This document shows positions 11,361-22,534 of a stretch of DNA of 64,000 nucleotides, piece after piece. Made by a program: the position numbers and the translations under genes. The notes under the pieces were generated by a model. The model was not told the DNA's origin and did no database searches. It saw nothing but the letters and a program-made list of their open reading frames with translations. The DNA comes from Temnothorax longispinosus (Eukaryota; Arthropoda; Insecta; Hymenoptera; Formicidae): NCBI RefSeq assembly GCF_030848805.1, contig NC_092361.1:10249928-10313927 (forward strand). The letters are read 5' to 3'. Every line of letters begins with the position of its first letter. Positions within the stretch are counted from its first letter, which is position 1.

Positions 11361-11406
11361 ATATATATATATATGTATATATATGTATATATATATATAT
11401 ATATAT
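11361..11406. repeat. (TA)n / TATATG microsatellite
   Basis: A run of alternating ta with interspersed tatatg units. Nothing else in it. Confidence 0.9.
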
Positions 11407-11771
11407 AAACTTTGCATAGTGTGTAGTGATGTTCTCTTTTGCGGGTATGTATTATCGGCGAAAGCAAATTAAAAACATTTAAATATGAGGTTTATTCTCT
11501 TTGGGTGTTACTTTCATTTGAGAGTTCATATTTTTAGAGTTTATACTATCATTTTTAAGGATTAACCATTAATTGAAGGTTAACTATCACTTAAAGGTTA
11601 ACCATCATCCAAAGAAAAACCCTAAAGTTGAGTGTTATTTCGGACCGCCAATTGAAGGTTAACCTTCAAATGATGGTTAACCTTCAATTGGCGGTCCGAA
11701 ATCACACCCAACTTTAAGGGTTTTTCTTTGGTGTTTTTTTAACGGTTAACACCAAAAGTTGAGTGTATTTT

Positions 11772-12520
11772 TCCATAAAGGAGGCCGAAAGGATCCGACG
11801 CGGGGAACGACCCGCGCCGGATCCGGCCAACAATTTGGACGGGGGGGTCTTCGTGCGCCCACAGAGACCGCCTCCTCGCCGGCACGCGCGGAGACCTCCC
11901 CCAGATCCCACTTTCCAGTAAACTTGGACGCGGGACGACAGAAACAGGGAGGGGGAGGGGAGAGGATTGCTATCCTGCTTTCCTCCCCCTCTCTGCCCTT
12001 ATATAGGGGCAGAGAGGGACAATTCGAGGCTTGGGAAAGGGGGAGACCGGTTTCCCTCTTACCCCTCACCCCGGGGTGACACATCACCCCACCGACGTGG
12101 GGCGAATCAGGCTTAACAGCCCCTGTTGCTGGGTCCAACCAACAACAGGGCCCGCCGGCACGCAAGTGCCAACGCACAATTCGTGGGAGAGAGAAATGAT
12201 GGGCGGTAGATCCGTCCCGTGCCCTGCTCTCTCCTGCGGACAGCGGGGGTCGGGATCCGAGCGGAGATTCTCGGGTCCCGATCCAACCTCGGCAAACGAG
12301 GAAGCGCGGTGGGGAGAGATGATGGCCCTCCACACCGCTATAGATATACACAAACTCATAGGACATCCCGGGAGTTCCGGCTCCCGGGACGGGAATGGGG
12401 CGTGCGAATTTCGCGCGCCGGACGGTGGGTGCCTCGGAAGTCATGATTAAGTTTGTTCCCGGGGCACCCGCCAAAACGTCGCAGAGGGCCATCCGCTGGG
12501 GTTTTAGTGGGTAGGCTGCG
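11772..12520 (+). other. 3' untranslated end of the R1-like element
   Basis: GC-rich sequence follows the ORF2 tail once the TIR insertion is removed. Near its end it has gttcccggggcacc (about 12450) and gttttagtgggtaggctg (about 12503). Both have counterparts in the neighbouring unit near 13460 and 13507, marking the shared 3' end of the family. Open frames on either strand here (for example 11746-12492 minus) are typical of GC-rich DNA and are not taken as genes. Confidence 0.55.
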
Positions 12521-13590
12521 TGCGCTCGTCGTCCATATTTAAGGCGACGGGCGTGCGTAGAATTTTACACTCCCCGCTCCTCGCCCCGGAGGAGGGGGGT
12601 CATCCCCTTTGGGGGCTACTAGGTAAACCAGGTTCTAAATCTGGGATCCTAGTAGTTGAAGATTTCCCCAGCGTAAAAAAAAGGTCACGTTCGGGTACGG
12701 TGCACTGTCCCGGTGGACCGCAGCGATCTTTGTTATCACTGCGGTGAGAGATCCCACCGAGCCAGCCGCTGCACTGTGGGGGCCCCAAGATGTCCGCTTT
12801 GTGCGGACTTGGGGATCTCGGGCACCGAAAGGGGGGGGGCGGGCTGTACCTGCCGGGATCAGGAGGGACTCGGGAGACGGGGGCCGTTGATGAACCCGGT
12901 CTTTGATCGGACGGCGGTTTCCCCTCTTCTGATGAATGTGGAGGTGGGCGACGGGGGGTCGGGGTTTGAAGACCCCGCCTCCTGTGCGCCCGGATGAGGT
13001 TAGAAGCAGCGGTCAGAGGGGGCTTGGGTGGACTCCCTACGGGGTCTCCACCACTAGCGCTCCCCTTGGCCGCTGGGGGGCTGGGGCTCGGGACTATGGT
13101 CCCGAGCTCAGAGTCCCTAGGTTGCGGCCCGCGAGAGGGGTTGGGTTGGCTCCCTACCACTAGGGTGCCACCCCTTATCCATCTCTCTCGGGTTGCGGGG
13201 GCCGAGGCTCAAGCGGGAATTTTTGAGCCTCGACCTCGCCCCCGCACAATACCCTAAGAGGCGCGCCGATGGGGTGGTGGTCCCCTGTCGCCGCAACTGA
13301 GGCTGGTATCCCTGCCCTGTGCGCCATCATCGACGCACACGGCGGTGGCCTGGGGGTTCCGCGGGAGAACGGTGTATTTGTACGCTTACGCGTGATCCCC
13401 AGAAAGTAAGGGCACCTGGTCGATGCCAGGTGGTGGGGCGTCACCGGATGCTATAATAAATGTTCCCGGGGCGCCCCCCGAGACACCAGGTAGGCTACCC
13501 GTAGGAGTTTTAGCCGGTAAGAGTCCGGCATAACCGCCCGCTCCTCCCGGGGGCGGGGGTACCCATGAGGGTTTCTCCTACGTAAAAAAG
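12521..13590 (+). pseudogene. Second R1-like unit: ORF1 zinc-knuckle fragment and 3' UTR
   Basis: The frame 12713-12997 carries a CCHC knuckle, CYHCGERSHRASRC, followed by a second cysteine-rich part, CPLCADLG, as in gag-like ORF1 proteins of R1-clade elements that bind their RNA. After it the sequence degenerates into GC-rich DNA and ends with the family 3' UTR (gttcccggggcgcc near 13463, ggagttttagccggtaag near 13503, end near 13590). The whole of ORF2 is deleted. The unit sits head-to-tail directly after the first R1-like copy. Confidence 0.65.
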
Positions 13591-14342
13591 GGTGAGTAAT
13601 TCAAGAATTTAAACCTCGAAAATTTTGCAAAATTAAACGACTCTACGGTATTGCAAAATTGTTTGGGACTCAAATTAGCATGAATTTGTCTGCTCTTTAA
13701 AACGGCTTATTAATAAATTAATTTACGATTCTTTTTGTTGTTTTATTGCATTTTGAAAAATTTTCCACAAAAATATCAGGTGTGCCGCCGGCATTATAGT
13801 AAACCCAAGGTACACCACGAGGAGGTTGCACGGTCGGACTTGTACTTTGTGTGTGTGTGTGTCTGTAATATTACTTTGATAGCAATCTGCAAGCAAAATT
13901 TTTATTCCTCCCATAATTCTCTGTACATAACTTTATGTCAGAGCGATCACTTGATCTTGGAAAGATTTCTGAATAAAGTTGAATATTGGACCATTAAAAT
14001 TGACTATTAGCTTTTGCTTTGACTTTGCTTTTTCAACAAGTTAATTAACCATATACTATTTGCAATTCAGCCAATAATCGATAAGTGTCTTTATGTTTCA
14101 TTATAAAAAATATTTAACTTACATCCTGCACGTTTATTCACAATACCATTAATTTTTTTAATGGCTTTTTCCATTCTAGTCGCGATTCTGAGTCCGCCAT
14201 TTTACATATGGCACTAAAAAATGGTCATTTCAAGAAAAATTTCAAGCCTTTTTAGAGCATTTTATCTCAAAAATTAAAGTGAACAGGGGGAGTGGCCTTT
14301 TTGACAGAGAACATTTCATATGTACATATATATCGTCGTATA
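13591..14342. other. Intergenic DNA, short GT run
   Basis: AT-rich DNA with a (GT)n run at about 13849-13863. No reading frame of note, no paired repeats. The gypsy remnant begins at its right edge. Confidence 0.5.
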
Positions 14343-15984
14343 AGTATATCGTTGTACCGTACGATTTATTATAGGTGCAGATTTTATAGACACGGTAGAA
14401 ATAAATTTTAAAAGAGGCGTAATCTCCATCAAACCTGCTTACGAGTTAACGGTCGGCGATGAATCGCGACGCGAAATATTTGCGATCGACATGACTCGGA
14501 TACAATGGATGTTGACATGCTGTCGATACCCGAGCATGAGCGTATTGTAACGGACATGGTAAATAAATACAAGCCGGCTAAGACACACGAAATAGATATT
14601 AAGATGACTATTATTTTAACGAATGACAAACCAGTTCATCAAAAGGCAAGGCGGCTTTCGCAATATGAGAGAGATATTATAAATGCTCAAAGCGATGAGT
14701 GAAAGGAGGAAGGTATAATTCTAGAATCCGTATCTGATTTCGCGAGCCCTGTTGCTTTAGTAAAAAAGAAGAATGACCCTCATACACTTTGTGTAGGTTA
14801 TGGGAGACCTAATAAAAACACTATTAAAGATAGGTACCCTCTTCCTTTCATACAACTGTCGGAACAAAAAACAAGGGTGGTTATATGTTTTCCAGAGCCC
14901 AAGAACGTGCGACAGGTACAGTCCTTTCTAGGCTTGAGCGGCTATTTTCGTAAATTTGTCCCGAGATATAGCGCAATTGCGCGTCCGCTGTCGAACTTAC
15001 TGAGGATGAATGCGAGGTTTCAATTCGGTGCTATGGAAAGAAATGCTTTCGAGCAGTTGAAAGTCATATTGAGCGAGAGGCCAGTATTGAAATTATTTCG
15101 AATAGGCGCGGAGACCGAATTGCATACCGACGCATCCATGCACAGTTTCGGAGCGATACTTCTTCAAAGAAACAGCGAAGATCAAACACTACACCCGGTG
15201 TATTATGCAAGCGGCAAAACTATCCCGGCGGAAGAGAAATATCCAAGTTACGAACTAGAGGTTCTGGCAATTGTTAAAGCGGTTTCGTACGTACTTGTTA
15301 TGAATAAAATTTAAAATTGTAACCGATTGTCGAGCGTTTGCTCAATCAATATTTAAAAAAGACCTTTGCGTGCGAGTAGCTAGGTGGTCGTTATCGTTGG
15401 AGGAATTTTAATATGTAATAGAACATAGACCAGGCAAGAGCATGTCGCATGTCGATGCTCTCAATCGAAATCTATTGCCGACGTGTTTGATGGTGAGCGA
15501 GTGCGAGAGTGAGAGCGAGAGAGGTCTACTTGCGCGATTGAGGAGAGCACAAAGCGCGGATAGCGACTTGAGAGAGACGTTCAAGGCGATCAAACAGGGT
15601 CAGTCGGAGGGCTACTTGATTCGAGGCGGAGTATTGTACAAGGAGGATAACGGCGATATAAGACTGGTTGTTCCCAAAGAGACTCTACGTTATCGTGAGG
15701 GAGACCTCGTTGCGATCAAGCGCACGCAGCAGGGCCCTCATCTCAAGTTGGCGCATAAGTATCTCGGACCGTACGAGATCATAAAAGTCTTGCGTAACCA
15801 CCGCTATCTTCTGCACAAAGTTGGCGAAAACGAAGGTCCCATGCAAACGTCGTCCGCTGCCGATTATATGAACCCTTGGATACAGGACAACGACTACGAT
15901 GTGACGGAGGACGACTATAATGAGTCGGATGACGGCGAGAGCGGCGAGCGGTCGGGGCGACCTCAATTTCAGGATGGCCGAATG
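14343..15984 (+). pseudogene. Ty3/gypsy pol remnant with two internal deletions
   Basis: In one frame from about 14505 the start of a gypsy reverse transcriptase is seen (FASPVALVKKK, TIKDRYPLPF). A stop stands where a tryptophan is expected (14700). At about 14860 the frame jumps directly to the RT/RNase H junction (SFLGLSGYFRKFVPRYS) and RNase H (TDASMHSFGAILLQ, ASGKTIPAEEKYPSYELE), so the palm with YxDD is gone. The integrase N-terminal linker (SHVDALNR) follows, and near 15680 another jump leads to the C-terminal LGPYEIIKVLRNHRY module, so the integrase catalytic core is lost too. In life the protein copies and inserts the element. This copy cannot function. Confidence 0.85.
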
Positions 15985-16600
15985 TAGGATGTCAAATTCA
16001 GCGATTTGTTGTTGCGCGTGCGGCATTGATCACGCGGTATTGGCGTGACACGCGGGTCGCGTGCGTGCGAATGTGTCGCGGCGAGAGGTCGAGCTCTACG
16101 AGAGGCAGAGAAGCGAGCGAGCGTTTGACGAGGAACGTAGCGAGAAACACAGTCCGCGAGTTACCGAGAACTATATTATATCCGTATATTGTATATCACT
16201 TCTGACTATCGATTAAACGATCGCATGTTAAGAAATCTAGTTTCCGTTCTATTTACCCGGATATACATAACATCCTACAATACATATAGGCGTAACGGCA
16301 TTAGCGAGACGGCTACTTCTTTTGGCATGGTAGTAAGTTCGATTTTGCGACAGGAAACTCGAAAATGTAACGAAAATTCGAACAACAGGCGTACGGCACT
16401 GACGAGACGGGTAGAGCGAGGACTGCGTATTCTTCTTTTGGTACGGTAGTAAGTTTGATTTTGCGACACGAAACTTGAAAAAGCATGTGCTCTCATTGTC
16501 AGTGCAGACAGTGCGTTCAGCGCTCTCAATTATAATCTAGATTACCTAGAATAGATAGTGTTCGAAAGCAAACTTAACTCTGCGTTATAATATTGTAAAT
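15983..16600 (+). mobile_element. Probable 3' LTR of the gypsy remnant
   Basis: Immediately after the pol C-terminus a purine tract (aggatggccgaa) precedes TGTAGGATGTCAAATTCAGC, a plausible LTR start. The right end is not determined because the partner LTR is missing. Short phrases such as cgatttgcgac and cttcttttggtacggtagtaagtt repeat at about 16320-16350 and 16430-16460, a small internal duplication. Confidence 0.45.
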
Positions 16601-17110
16601 TTAATCCCTCTTCTCGCAATTCGCGTAAATCTCGCAATCAAATGTTAGATAAAATTCATTTCTAAATACATTTGCTAAATTTAATTCTTCGAATAATAAG
16701 CATGTTTCTGAGAATTTCGAGCGACACAAAAACTGTTTCTTGCTTTTGAAATAAAACTTCTTTTGGCACACTGTTGTATACTGGAAGGCTTTATAGCAAC
16801 AAACTGTTGGTGCCTTACCTTTTGCTCAATTGCAATAAAGTATATTATTATTATACGGGTTGTTCTCTCAATCCATAAATCGGCATATTTATGGATTTAT
16901 GTTTGATTCCACGCTTCTTACAGCAATCGTCCGTGATGAAGCACGATTGTGATCCGCTGTCTAGAAGTGCACAAATCGACCTTGTTTCTCCTCGGTTATT
17001 TAATACATTTACCAGCGCGGTCGCCAATAAAACCTCTCTTCCTTGATTAGTGGCTACGTGACTGAGCTGTGGGACTCGTATTCTTCTTATCATCAGATTT
17101 CTCCGCTTTA

Positions 17111-17280
17111 TGCCCGTATCACACTAGCAATTGGCGATTGCGTTTACGTTTGCGTCTACGTCTTTTAACCAATCAGAACGGAAATCGCGAATCGCAATCG
17201 CCAGCAGCTACTTTCTGATTGGCCAAGAGACGTAAACGCAAACATAGACGCAATCGCCAATCGCTAGTGTAATACGGGCA
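17111..17280. mobile_element. Harbinger-type MITE with TTA duplication
   Basis: Ends TGCCCGTATCACACTAGC and its mirror, flanked by TTA at 17108-17110 and 17281-17283. The arms carry gcgattgcg/cgcaatcgc pairs through most of the 170 bp. Ends and 3-bp duplication fit PIF/Harbinger MITEs. Confidence 0.88.
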
Positions 17281-17331
17281 TTAGGCTCCGAATCAGAATT
17301 GATCTTCGAAGTTTGCTCAAAATGTAGCAAT

Positions 17332-17490
17332 GGCTGCGTTCAGCGGAAAAAGCAGCTCAGTGAGCGCTCAGTGATTCTTTAATACGATTGGTTCTTGCCT
17401 TTGGTTCTTCCTCGGATCTAAGCGTAAAAACCAATTGTAATAAAGAATTACTGAGCGCTCACTGAGCTGCTTTTTCCGCCGAACGCGGCC
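17332..17490. mobile_element. Palindromic MITE (GGCTGCGTTC ends)
   Basis: Inverted arms start GGCTGCGTTCAGCGGAAAAA and are mirrored to 17490 (ggccgcgttcggcgg), with AAT on both sides. The middle is ttctttaatacgattggtt paired with aaccaattgtaataaag. It sits only 48 bp from the neighbouring MITE, within the same gag pseudogene. Confidence 0.85.
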
Positions 17491-18892
17491 AATGTATCAT
17501 GACGCTTGCTACACTTGCGACATGTTCCCGACGAGCACTCCTTGGCTTGATGAGATGTGTCTTTCAAGAAAATTAAACACAATTTGCGTGCTTTTACTTC
17601 CTTTACCCTTTGATCTATATTTAGTACCAAAAACTCCTTGCATTTGTAAATAGCGTGATTTTCTTGTTGGCAGAATCCACATGTATTCTTAGTGGTCGTC
17701 ACGTTAGCTGTTACTCTTATTATGAATCGCCATTTCTTGTGAATGAGAACTTGCTGATTTCGATAAAGGAGATGTTGCTTCTAAAGCTCTGCAACGTTGA
17801 TCTAGAAGGTTGATTAATTCGTCAAATGTTGGTATCTTACCTCGCACTACGGTCGTCTCCTATTCTCGATATGTCGATTGATCAAACTTGCTGGTCACCA
17901 GGTGTATCATCAAGTCGTCCCAATTATTTATGGATCTCTTGAGAGCTTTGAGAGCACTGATATGTTTAATATATTGTCCAATAATTTTCGCAGAATCACA
18001 TGATTATCTTTGCTCATAACTAAAATAACGCTTTAACTTGCCATCCGATAATCAATCTTGGATCATCATATCTCTTGACCAACATTGCCCAGGTTCTCAA
18101 GCGACGACATCAAATATTGCATTTTCTGCACTTCAGGTAACGTAGCATTCTGATCTATTATGCTAATAAACATACTGAATAAGTGACATTCTTCGTATTT
18201 CTCCGTGAATGTCGGTAAGTTTACACGAGGTAATTTTAAATTATCACTTACTGTGTTTCCTCCAAGGGTAAATTAAGTCGCTTCTCTTACCTGACGATCC
18301 TGCGCTATATACATTGGTCGAGTTGCTAATAACTTTTCTTCTATTAAAGATTCTAATGTTGTCGACATCGAGAAATATCTATTTTCGAAGATTATTCTTT
18401 CCTGTTCTTATATCGCGATAACCTATTTTGCACCTTCGGCAGCCTCGATTTTGGTTTGTACCTCGTTAAATTCGTCCCAAAGGCCATTGAACTTGTGCAG
18501 CCGGGCACATAACTCAATTACGGATGCATTTCGACTGTCGTCGTCATCCAAGAATGTTTGAACTCTCGTGCATTGCGCTTTTATCACCGCACGTCGTTAT
18601 ATTAACGTCCGTTCTGATATGAGTGACATGTTGTGTCACTATGTGTTCTACTCTCTGAATGGCGTTAAATATGTATCAATCCTTTGAAAGTACTGCCGCA
18701 AATGTATCTCATGACAACACCTTAATGTAACGCTCGAATGTTTTCAATCATTCACGACTTAGGTTAGAGTGTACGCTCTTGTACGGGTTTTGCTCTACAG
18801 TTGCGTTTTTCGTATGTCCAGCCATCTGTAGCTGAATCCAGCGCGAAGGACCAAAATAATATGTTTGTGGTTTATTAAAATAAACTTTGAAA

Positions 18893-18958
18893 ACTCTATT
18901 TTTAATCGACAACATTAGGCAATGTCGTGACAATTCGACCATTGGTCTCTTCAAAGTT

Positions 18959-19000
<42 letters not shown>

Positions 19001-19350
19001 GTGGTCGTATTTAGCCTAAGATGGAGTTTACCACCCGCTTAGAGCTGCACTCTCAAGCAACCCGACTCTAAGGAGAGATCCTCCCGAGACGCGCGCCGGT
19101 CGCTACGGGCCTGGCACCCTCTGCGGGTAAGTGGCCCCATTCAAGATGGACTTGGACGCGGCGCGACACCTCGGGATAAGCGGACCCTCCCGAATCGGAT
19201 TAATCGTCACGTTTCGACCATGGGTTTTGGTCTTTTCTAAATTGATATAATCTTTGATACTTATGTATTGTCACGACATTAGCCAAACGTTGTCGAATAT
19301 AAAAATAGAGTCTTTCTAGTTTATTAATTATTGGCGAAACAAATACATAT
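18893..19350. mobile_element. MITE that carries a 28S rRNA fragment
   Basis: The left arm (ctctatttttaatcgacaac to gaccattggt) and right arm (gaccatgggttttggtc... to atagagtctttctagtttat) match the MITE at 7135-7345 in sequence and order. Where that MITE has only a short loop, this copy has about 245 bp of 28S rRNA plus some linker. It probably lies in the LTR of the minus-strand BEL remnant, whose primer-binding motif is at 18842. Confidence 0.75.
18945..19190 (-). rRNA. 28S rRNA fragment (5' domain), not functional
   Basis: The complement contains unmistakable large-subunit rRNA near D1/D2: GGGTGGTAAACTCCATCT, AGTACCGTGAGGGAAAGTTG and AAGAACTTTGAAGAG, with the intervening text in the normal order. 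It is only about 245 bp and is embedded in a MITE, so it is a captured or inserted fragment rather than part of a ribosomal array. Confidence 0.9.
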
Positions 19351-19780
19351 ACTTTTCTGATAATTTATAATGTTGAATGTAATCAACATTATACAAATCA
19401 CATTTTTATTATAAATATTATATTTTAAAAATTGTGCAGTATTTTTGTTAAATTAAATCGTTACTGTCCTTATAATTTAATTTTTCTATCCGTTTTGAAT
19501 TGCTGGGATTTTCCGTAACGGATGTTACGGATGTGCTCTAATCTTTTAATCCTTCTTATCGGGAAATTCTTATAAACAATAAACACAGACTTTTAGCGCT
19601 CTACGGCAAGTCTCTCGATCTTTAAACTTGTGAGTGATCTCAAGTGTTTGTAAGATTATGTTTATTTTTTTAGTATACTTTTGCACTTGAAGCAAGTAAC
19701 ACATTATTACTTTTCACGCTATTACTTTTTTATCTTCTGTGTAAAGTTCAACAAAATTGCAATTTTATGTAATATAAATA
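19351..19780. other. AT-rich DNA without recognised feature
   Basis: Contains a short imperfect inverted phrase (ataatgttgaatgtaatcaacattat at about 19370-19392). No frame or known repeat seen. Confidence 0.4.
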
Positions 19781-19867
19781 GTGCATAATTCTAATTTACT
19801 GTTGGTAGTCAAATTTAAAAAACGCTTATTGCAACGATTTTTATACACTTTCAGCAACAAAATCTTG

Positions 19868-21950
19868 GAAGCTAGAATCCAAACATGGATGAAAACAGTT
19901 ATAAAGTACAGTGCTTTCAATCCATTTAAATTGAAATATTATAGCATCCGAGATCGGAAAAGGTTACGACATATTACAGCAGCGCAACTTAAAAAACTTA
20001 ACAAAGATGAAACTTTGGTCAACTTATTGATTTGTAATAATTGTCGAATAAAAATTTCAAAATTAAGTTTAAAAATGGATAATAATACCGAAGTTCCATC
20101 TGCATTTAAACAGAAAGGCACACATACTGTACAGCCTCAAGAAGAGATTGTAAATTCATCGGAAAGTGAAATTGAAACAATGTTGGTTTCGAGTCTTCCT
20201 AGCATTTCAGATTTCCTCAAATACAAAGAAGAGTCATCATCACCTAATCTAGAAACTGAAAAAGCTGTAAATCTGTTAAATATAAGTTTAATTCTATTGC
20301 AAGACTCGCCAATTAAGAAACGGAAATTACTTCAAGAAACATATCTTGTGAACAAATATGCCAAAATATGTTACACTCTTCGTGAAAAAATGTTCAGTAT
20401 TAAAGATAAGAAATTAGAGGATGGCAGAAACATAGACATTATAACGCAACTGAAAGAGGAGTGTCATATAACAAGTGACAACAATTTAAAGATTAGAATT
20501 TTAAAGCTATTTTCGGATTGGACATTTTCAGAAATTTTAACTCACTTCAAAACTTCTAAACATATGATTATTGTTGCAAAGAAAGCAAAAGGAAAAAAAG
20601 GGATTTTATCATGCCCAAATTTAAAGAGAGGAAAGCGACTGGAGTAATGCATTAATTGAAAAAATCTAACAATTTTACGAGTTAGATGACATAAGCCGCA
20701 TAATGCCTAGAAAAAAGACTATGTCATCATTTATGAAAATGGGCAGAAAAGTCATAAACAAAAACGTTTAGTGTTGTGCAATTTAAAGGAAGCATTCACA
20801 GAGTTTCAGAAACAATTTTTTGATGAAAAACTCGGTTTCAGTAAATTTGTTGTCACTTGTTTTATGAAACCTTTCAGTTGCGTTATAAGTTATAATGTCT
20901 CTGTTTTTGTCATCCTCTAATTTCTTATCTTTAATACTGAACATTTTCTCACGAAAAGTGTAACATATTTTGAAGTAATTTCCGTTTCTTAAGGCGAATC
21001 TTGCAACAGAATTAAAACCAAAATATTGTATCTTAGCTGGAGCAAGCGGTACACATACAGTTTGCGTGTGTGCAATTCACCAAAATGTAAAATTGATGCT
21101 TAATGGTGGCAAAATTGAAAAATTATCTCAAAATATAACTAAACCTATAAGAACGTATCGCGATTGCTTAGACAAAATTATTTGTAAAAATGCAACAGCA
21201 GATTGTAATTTGAATCGTTGCACAAATGCCCAGGAACAACAGACCTTATTAATTCATTACAATCTGATTATAATGAAGAATTTACTGACACAATTGTACA
21301 TAAACAATGGGTTACTGTTGATCGAGCAACTTTGGAAACGATGCAGAGACCTCTGTACCAGATTTTTTGGAAAAATTGTCATTTGTCTGACCAAAATTAT
21401 TATTACATAATTTTATTGCTCAGCAACAATCGAACTTCTTAAAACATAAAAAAGAAAATTTAACAAACGAGGAATGCATTGTAACAAGTGATTTTTCGGA
21501 AAACTATGCATTTGTATTGCAAGATGCAATTCAAGGAGTGCATTGGAATAATGACCAAGCAACGATATATTCTTTTGTTATTTACTACAAAGAAGAATCA
21601 ACACTGAAACATAGAAGCTTAGCTGCAATATCAGACTGCTTGAAACATGATACTGTTACTGTTCACTTATTTCAAAGACAAGTTATTGAAATAATCAAGA
21701 ACATAACAAACGATGTGAAAAAATTATTTATTTTACTGACGGTGCTAGAGCACAATAGAAAAACAAGAAGAATTTTATCAATCTCTTCCACCATTACGAC
21801 GACTTTGGCTTAACTGCAGAATGGCATTTTTTTGTCACGTCTCATGGCAAAGGACTCTGCGACGGAATTGGCGGAACAATTAAAAGATTAGCAGCAAGAT
21901 ATAGTCTTCAACATTGCATTCAGATGAAATTATTAAAACTCTGTTTAAAG
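19868..21950 (+). pseudogene. Broken gene of a DDE-like (transposase-derived?) invertebrate family
   Basis: From 19868 an N-terminal zinc-like part (NPFKLKYYS ... LICNNCRIKISKL) leads into a long helical region to 20647. After a frameshift the frame continues (CNLKEAFTEF) and is cut by a 150-bp inverted duplication (20842-20990). It then resumes with KYCILAGASGTHTVCVCAIHQN, followed by a region with spaced acidic residues: SDFSENYAF, VHWNNDQATIYSF, a degraded FTDGARAQ and AEWHFFVTSHGKG. I recognise this as a protein family found in many invertebrate genomes without an assigned role. The spaced D, D and E suggest an RNase H-like nuclease, which is inference. Several frameshifts and stops make it a pseudogene. 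Confidence 0.65.
20842..20990 (-). repeat. Inverted duplication of part of the same gene
   Basis: The complement of 20842-20990 matches 20310-20485 of the same pseudogene (shared aaaatgttcagtattaaaga and caagtgacaaca), lacking about 25 bp present in the parent. Gene sequence is continuous on either side (…GFSKF before, LARFRPKYC after), so the inverted piece was inserted into, or replaced part of, the frame. Confidence 0.8.
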
Positions 21951-22436
21951 ATAAGGTAGAATGTTCAAAGATAAAGTAGGACGCTGAAAGAGATTGTGTA
22001 TTCGTCGATAACATAATTCGGAAAAATTAGTATGGATGGCGACAGTGGTAGCTACCGCTACTGCTTCATACGAATTATTGTATTACTGCGCGCGCGCGGC
22101 GCAGGCTGCGTGGCAACCGGGAATCGAGACCGTTCGAGAGAGCGTAACAGCGCAAGCGTGAGCGTGCCCGTGCGTGCCTGCGGCCTGCGGCCCGGCGACC
22201 CGGCGGTGAGTCGCAGTCGTGTCCGGTTCGTCCTACTGAGTACATCGTCGAGTCACGTTAGTCGTGTATCGTAAATTCAAGATTGTTCGCTATGAACAAT
22301 TAATGCAAATCGAATCACTGCTACTCATTCCTGCTTTCATTCTCATTTCAATCAGAGATAGAATAACCGATTGTGTTATTTACGGATGGATCGCTTTGCG
22401 TTTCAACGAAAGTATTGAGCACGGCTCGCTTGGCTC
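21951..22436. other. Short GC-rich island before the microsatellite
   Basis: 22080-22260 is GC- and CpG-rich (cgcgcgcggcg, gcctgcggcctgcggcccgg). A possible splice donor, ggcggtgagtcgcag, lies near 22206. It might be the first exon or promoter of an unseen transcript, or an LTR fragment; nothing decides between these. The rest is AT-rich. Confidence 0.3.
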
Positions 22437-22442
22437 GAGAGA

Positions 22443-22534
<92 letters not shown>
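22437..22534. repeat. (GA)n microsatellite
   Basis: About 98 bp of nearly pure GA after a short gata run, ending at the assembly gap. True length unknown. Confidence 0.97.

Larger units (their letters stand above)
9955..11771. mobile_element. Non-autonomous TIR element with ACACTCAA-type iterations
   Basis: The ends are imperfect inverted repeats: cccttatgaaaaagtacact at left and, mirrored, ccttatggaaaaatacactc-like at right. The R1-like reading frame stops at ...KKE before it and resumes with AER after it, which fixes the insertion. Subterminal DNA (9970-10250 and 11560-11760) consists of short units built on gagtgttaac / gttaacactc and on ggttaaccttcaa, many of them self-complementary. There is no transposase frame. 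Nested inside are a MITE (10295-10431) and a long palindrome (10543-11302). The superfamily is undetermined. Confidence 0.7.
16853..18870 (-). pseudogene. BEL/Pao gag-protease remnant
   Basis: Minus strand. From about 18842 (ttggtcc primer-binding-like motif after an LTR end) the gag region runs leftward in broken frames. At 17700-17500 it gives the BEL zinc knuckles CGFCQQENHAIYKC and CRKCSKRHDTL. At 17093-16853 it gives the retropepsin-like domain: LLATALVNVLNN followed by ALLDSGSQSCFI with the catalytic DSG. The sequence ends abruptly at 16853, before reverse transcriptase. Two MITEs interrupt it between the zinc knuckles and the protease. It is a different copy from the fuller element at 42.7-49.8 kb. 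Confidence 0.8.

Noticed and set aside
11746..13160. Long minus and plus frames in GC-rich DNA (for example 11746-12492, 12600-13160)
   Set aside because: GC-rich DNA rarely has stops; no domain, and the DNA is UTR of R1-like elements on the other strand.
20853..21000. Antisense gene overlapping the DDE-like pseudogene
   Set aside because: The antisense coding look is an inverted copy of the gene's own sequence.
22080..22260. Promoter and first exon of a host gene
   Set aside because: CpG richness and one donor-like site only; no further exon can be placed before the gap, so not called.
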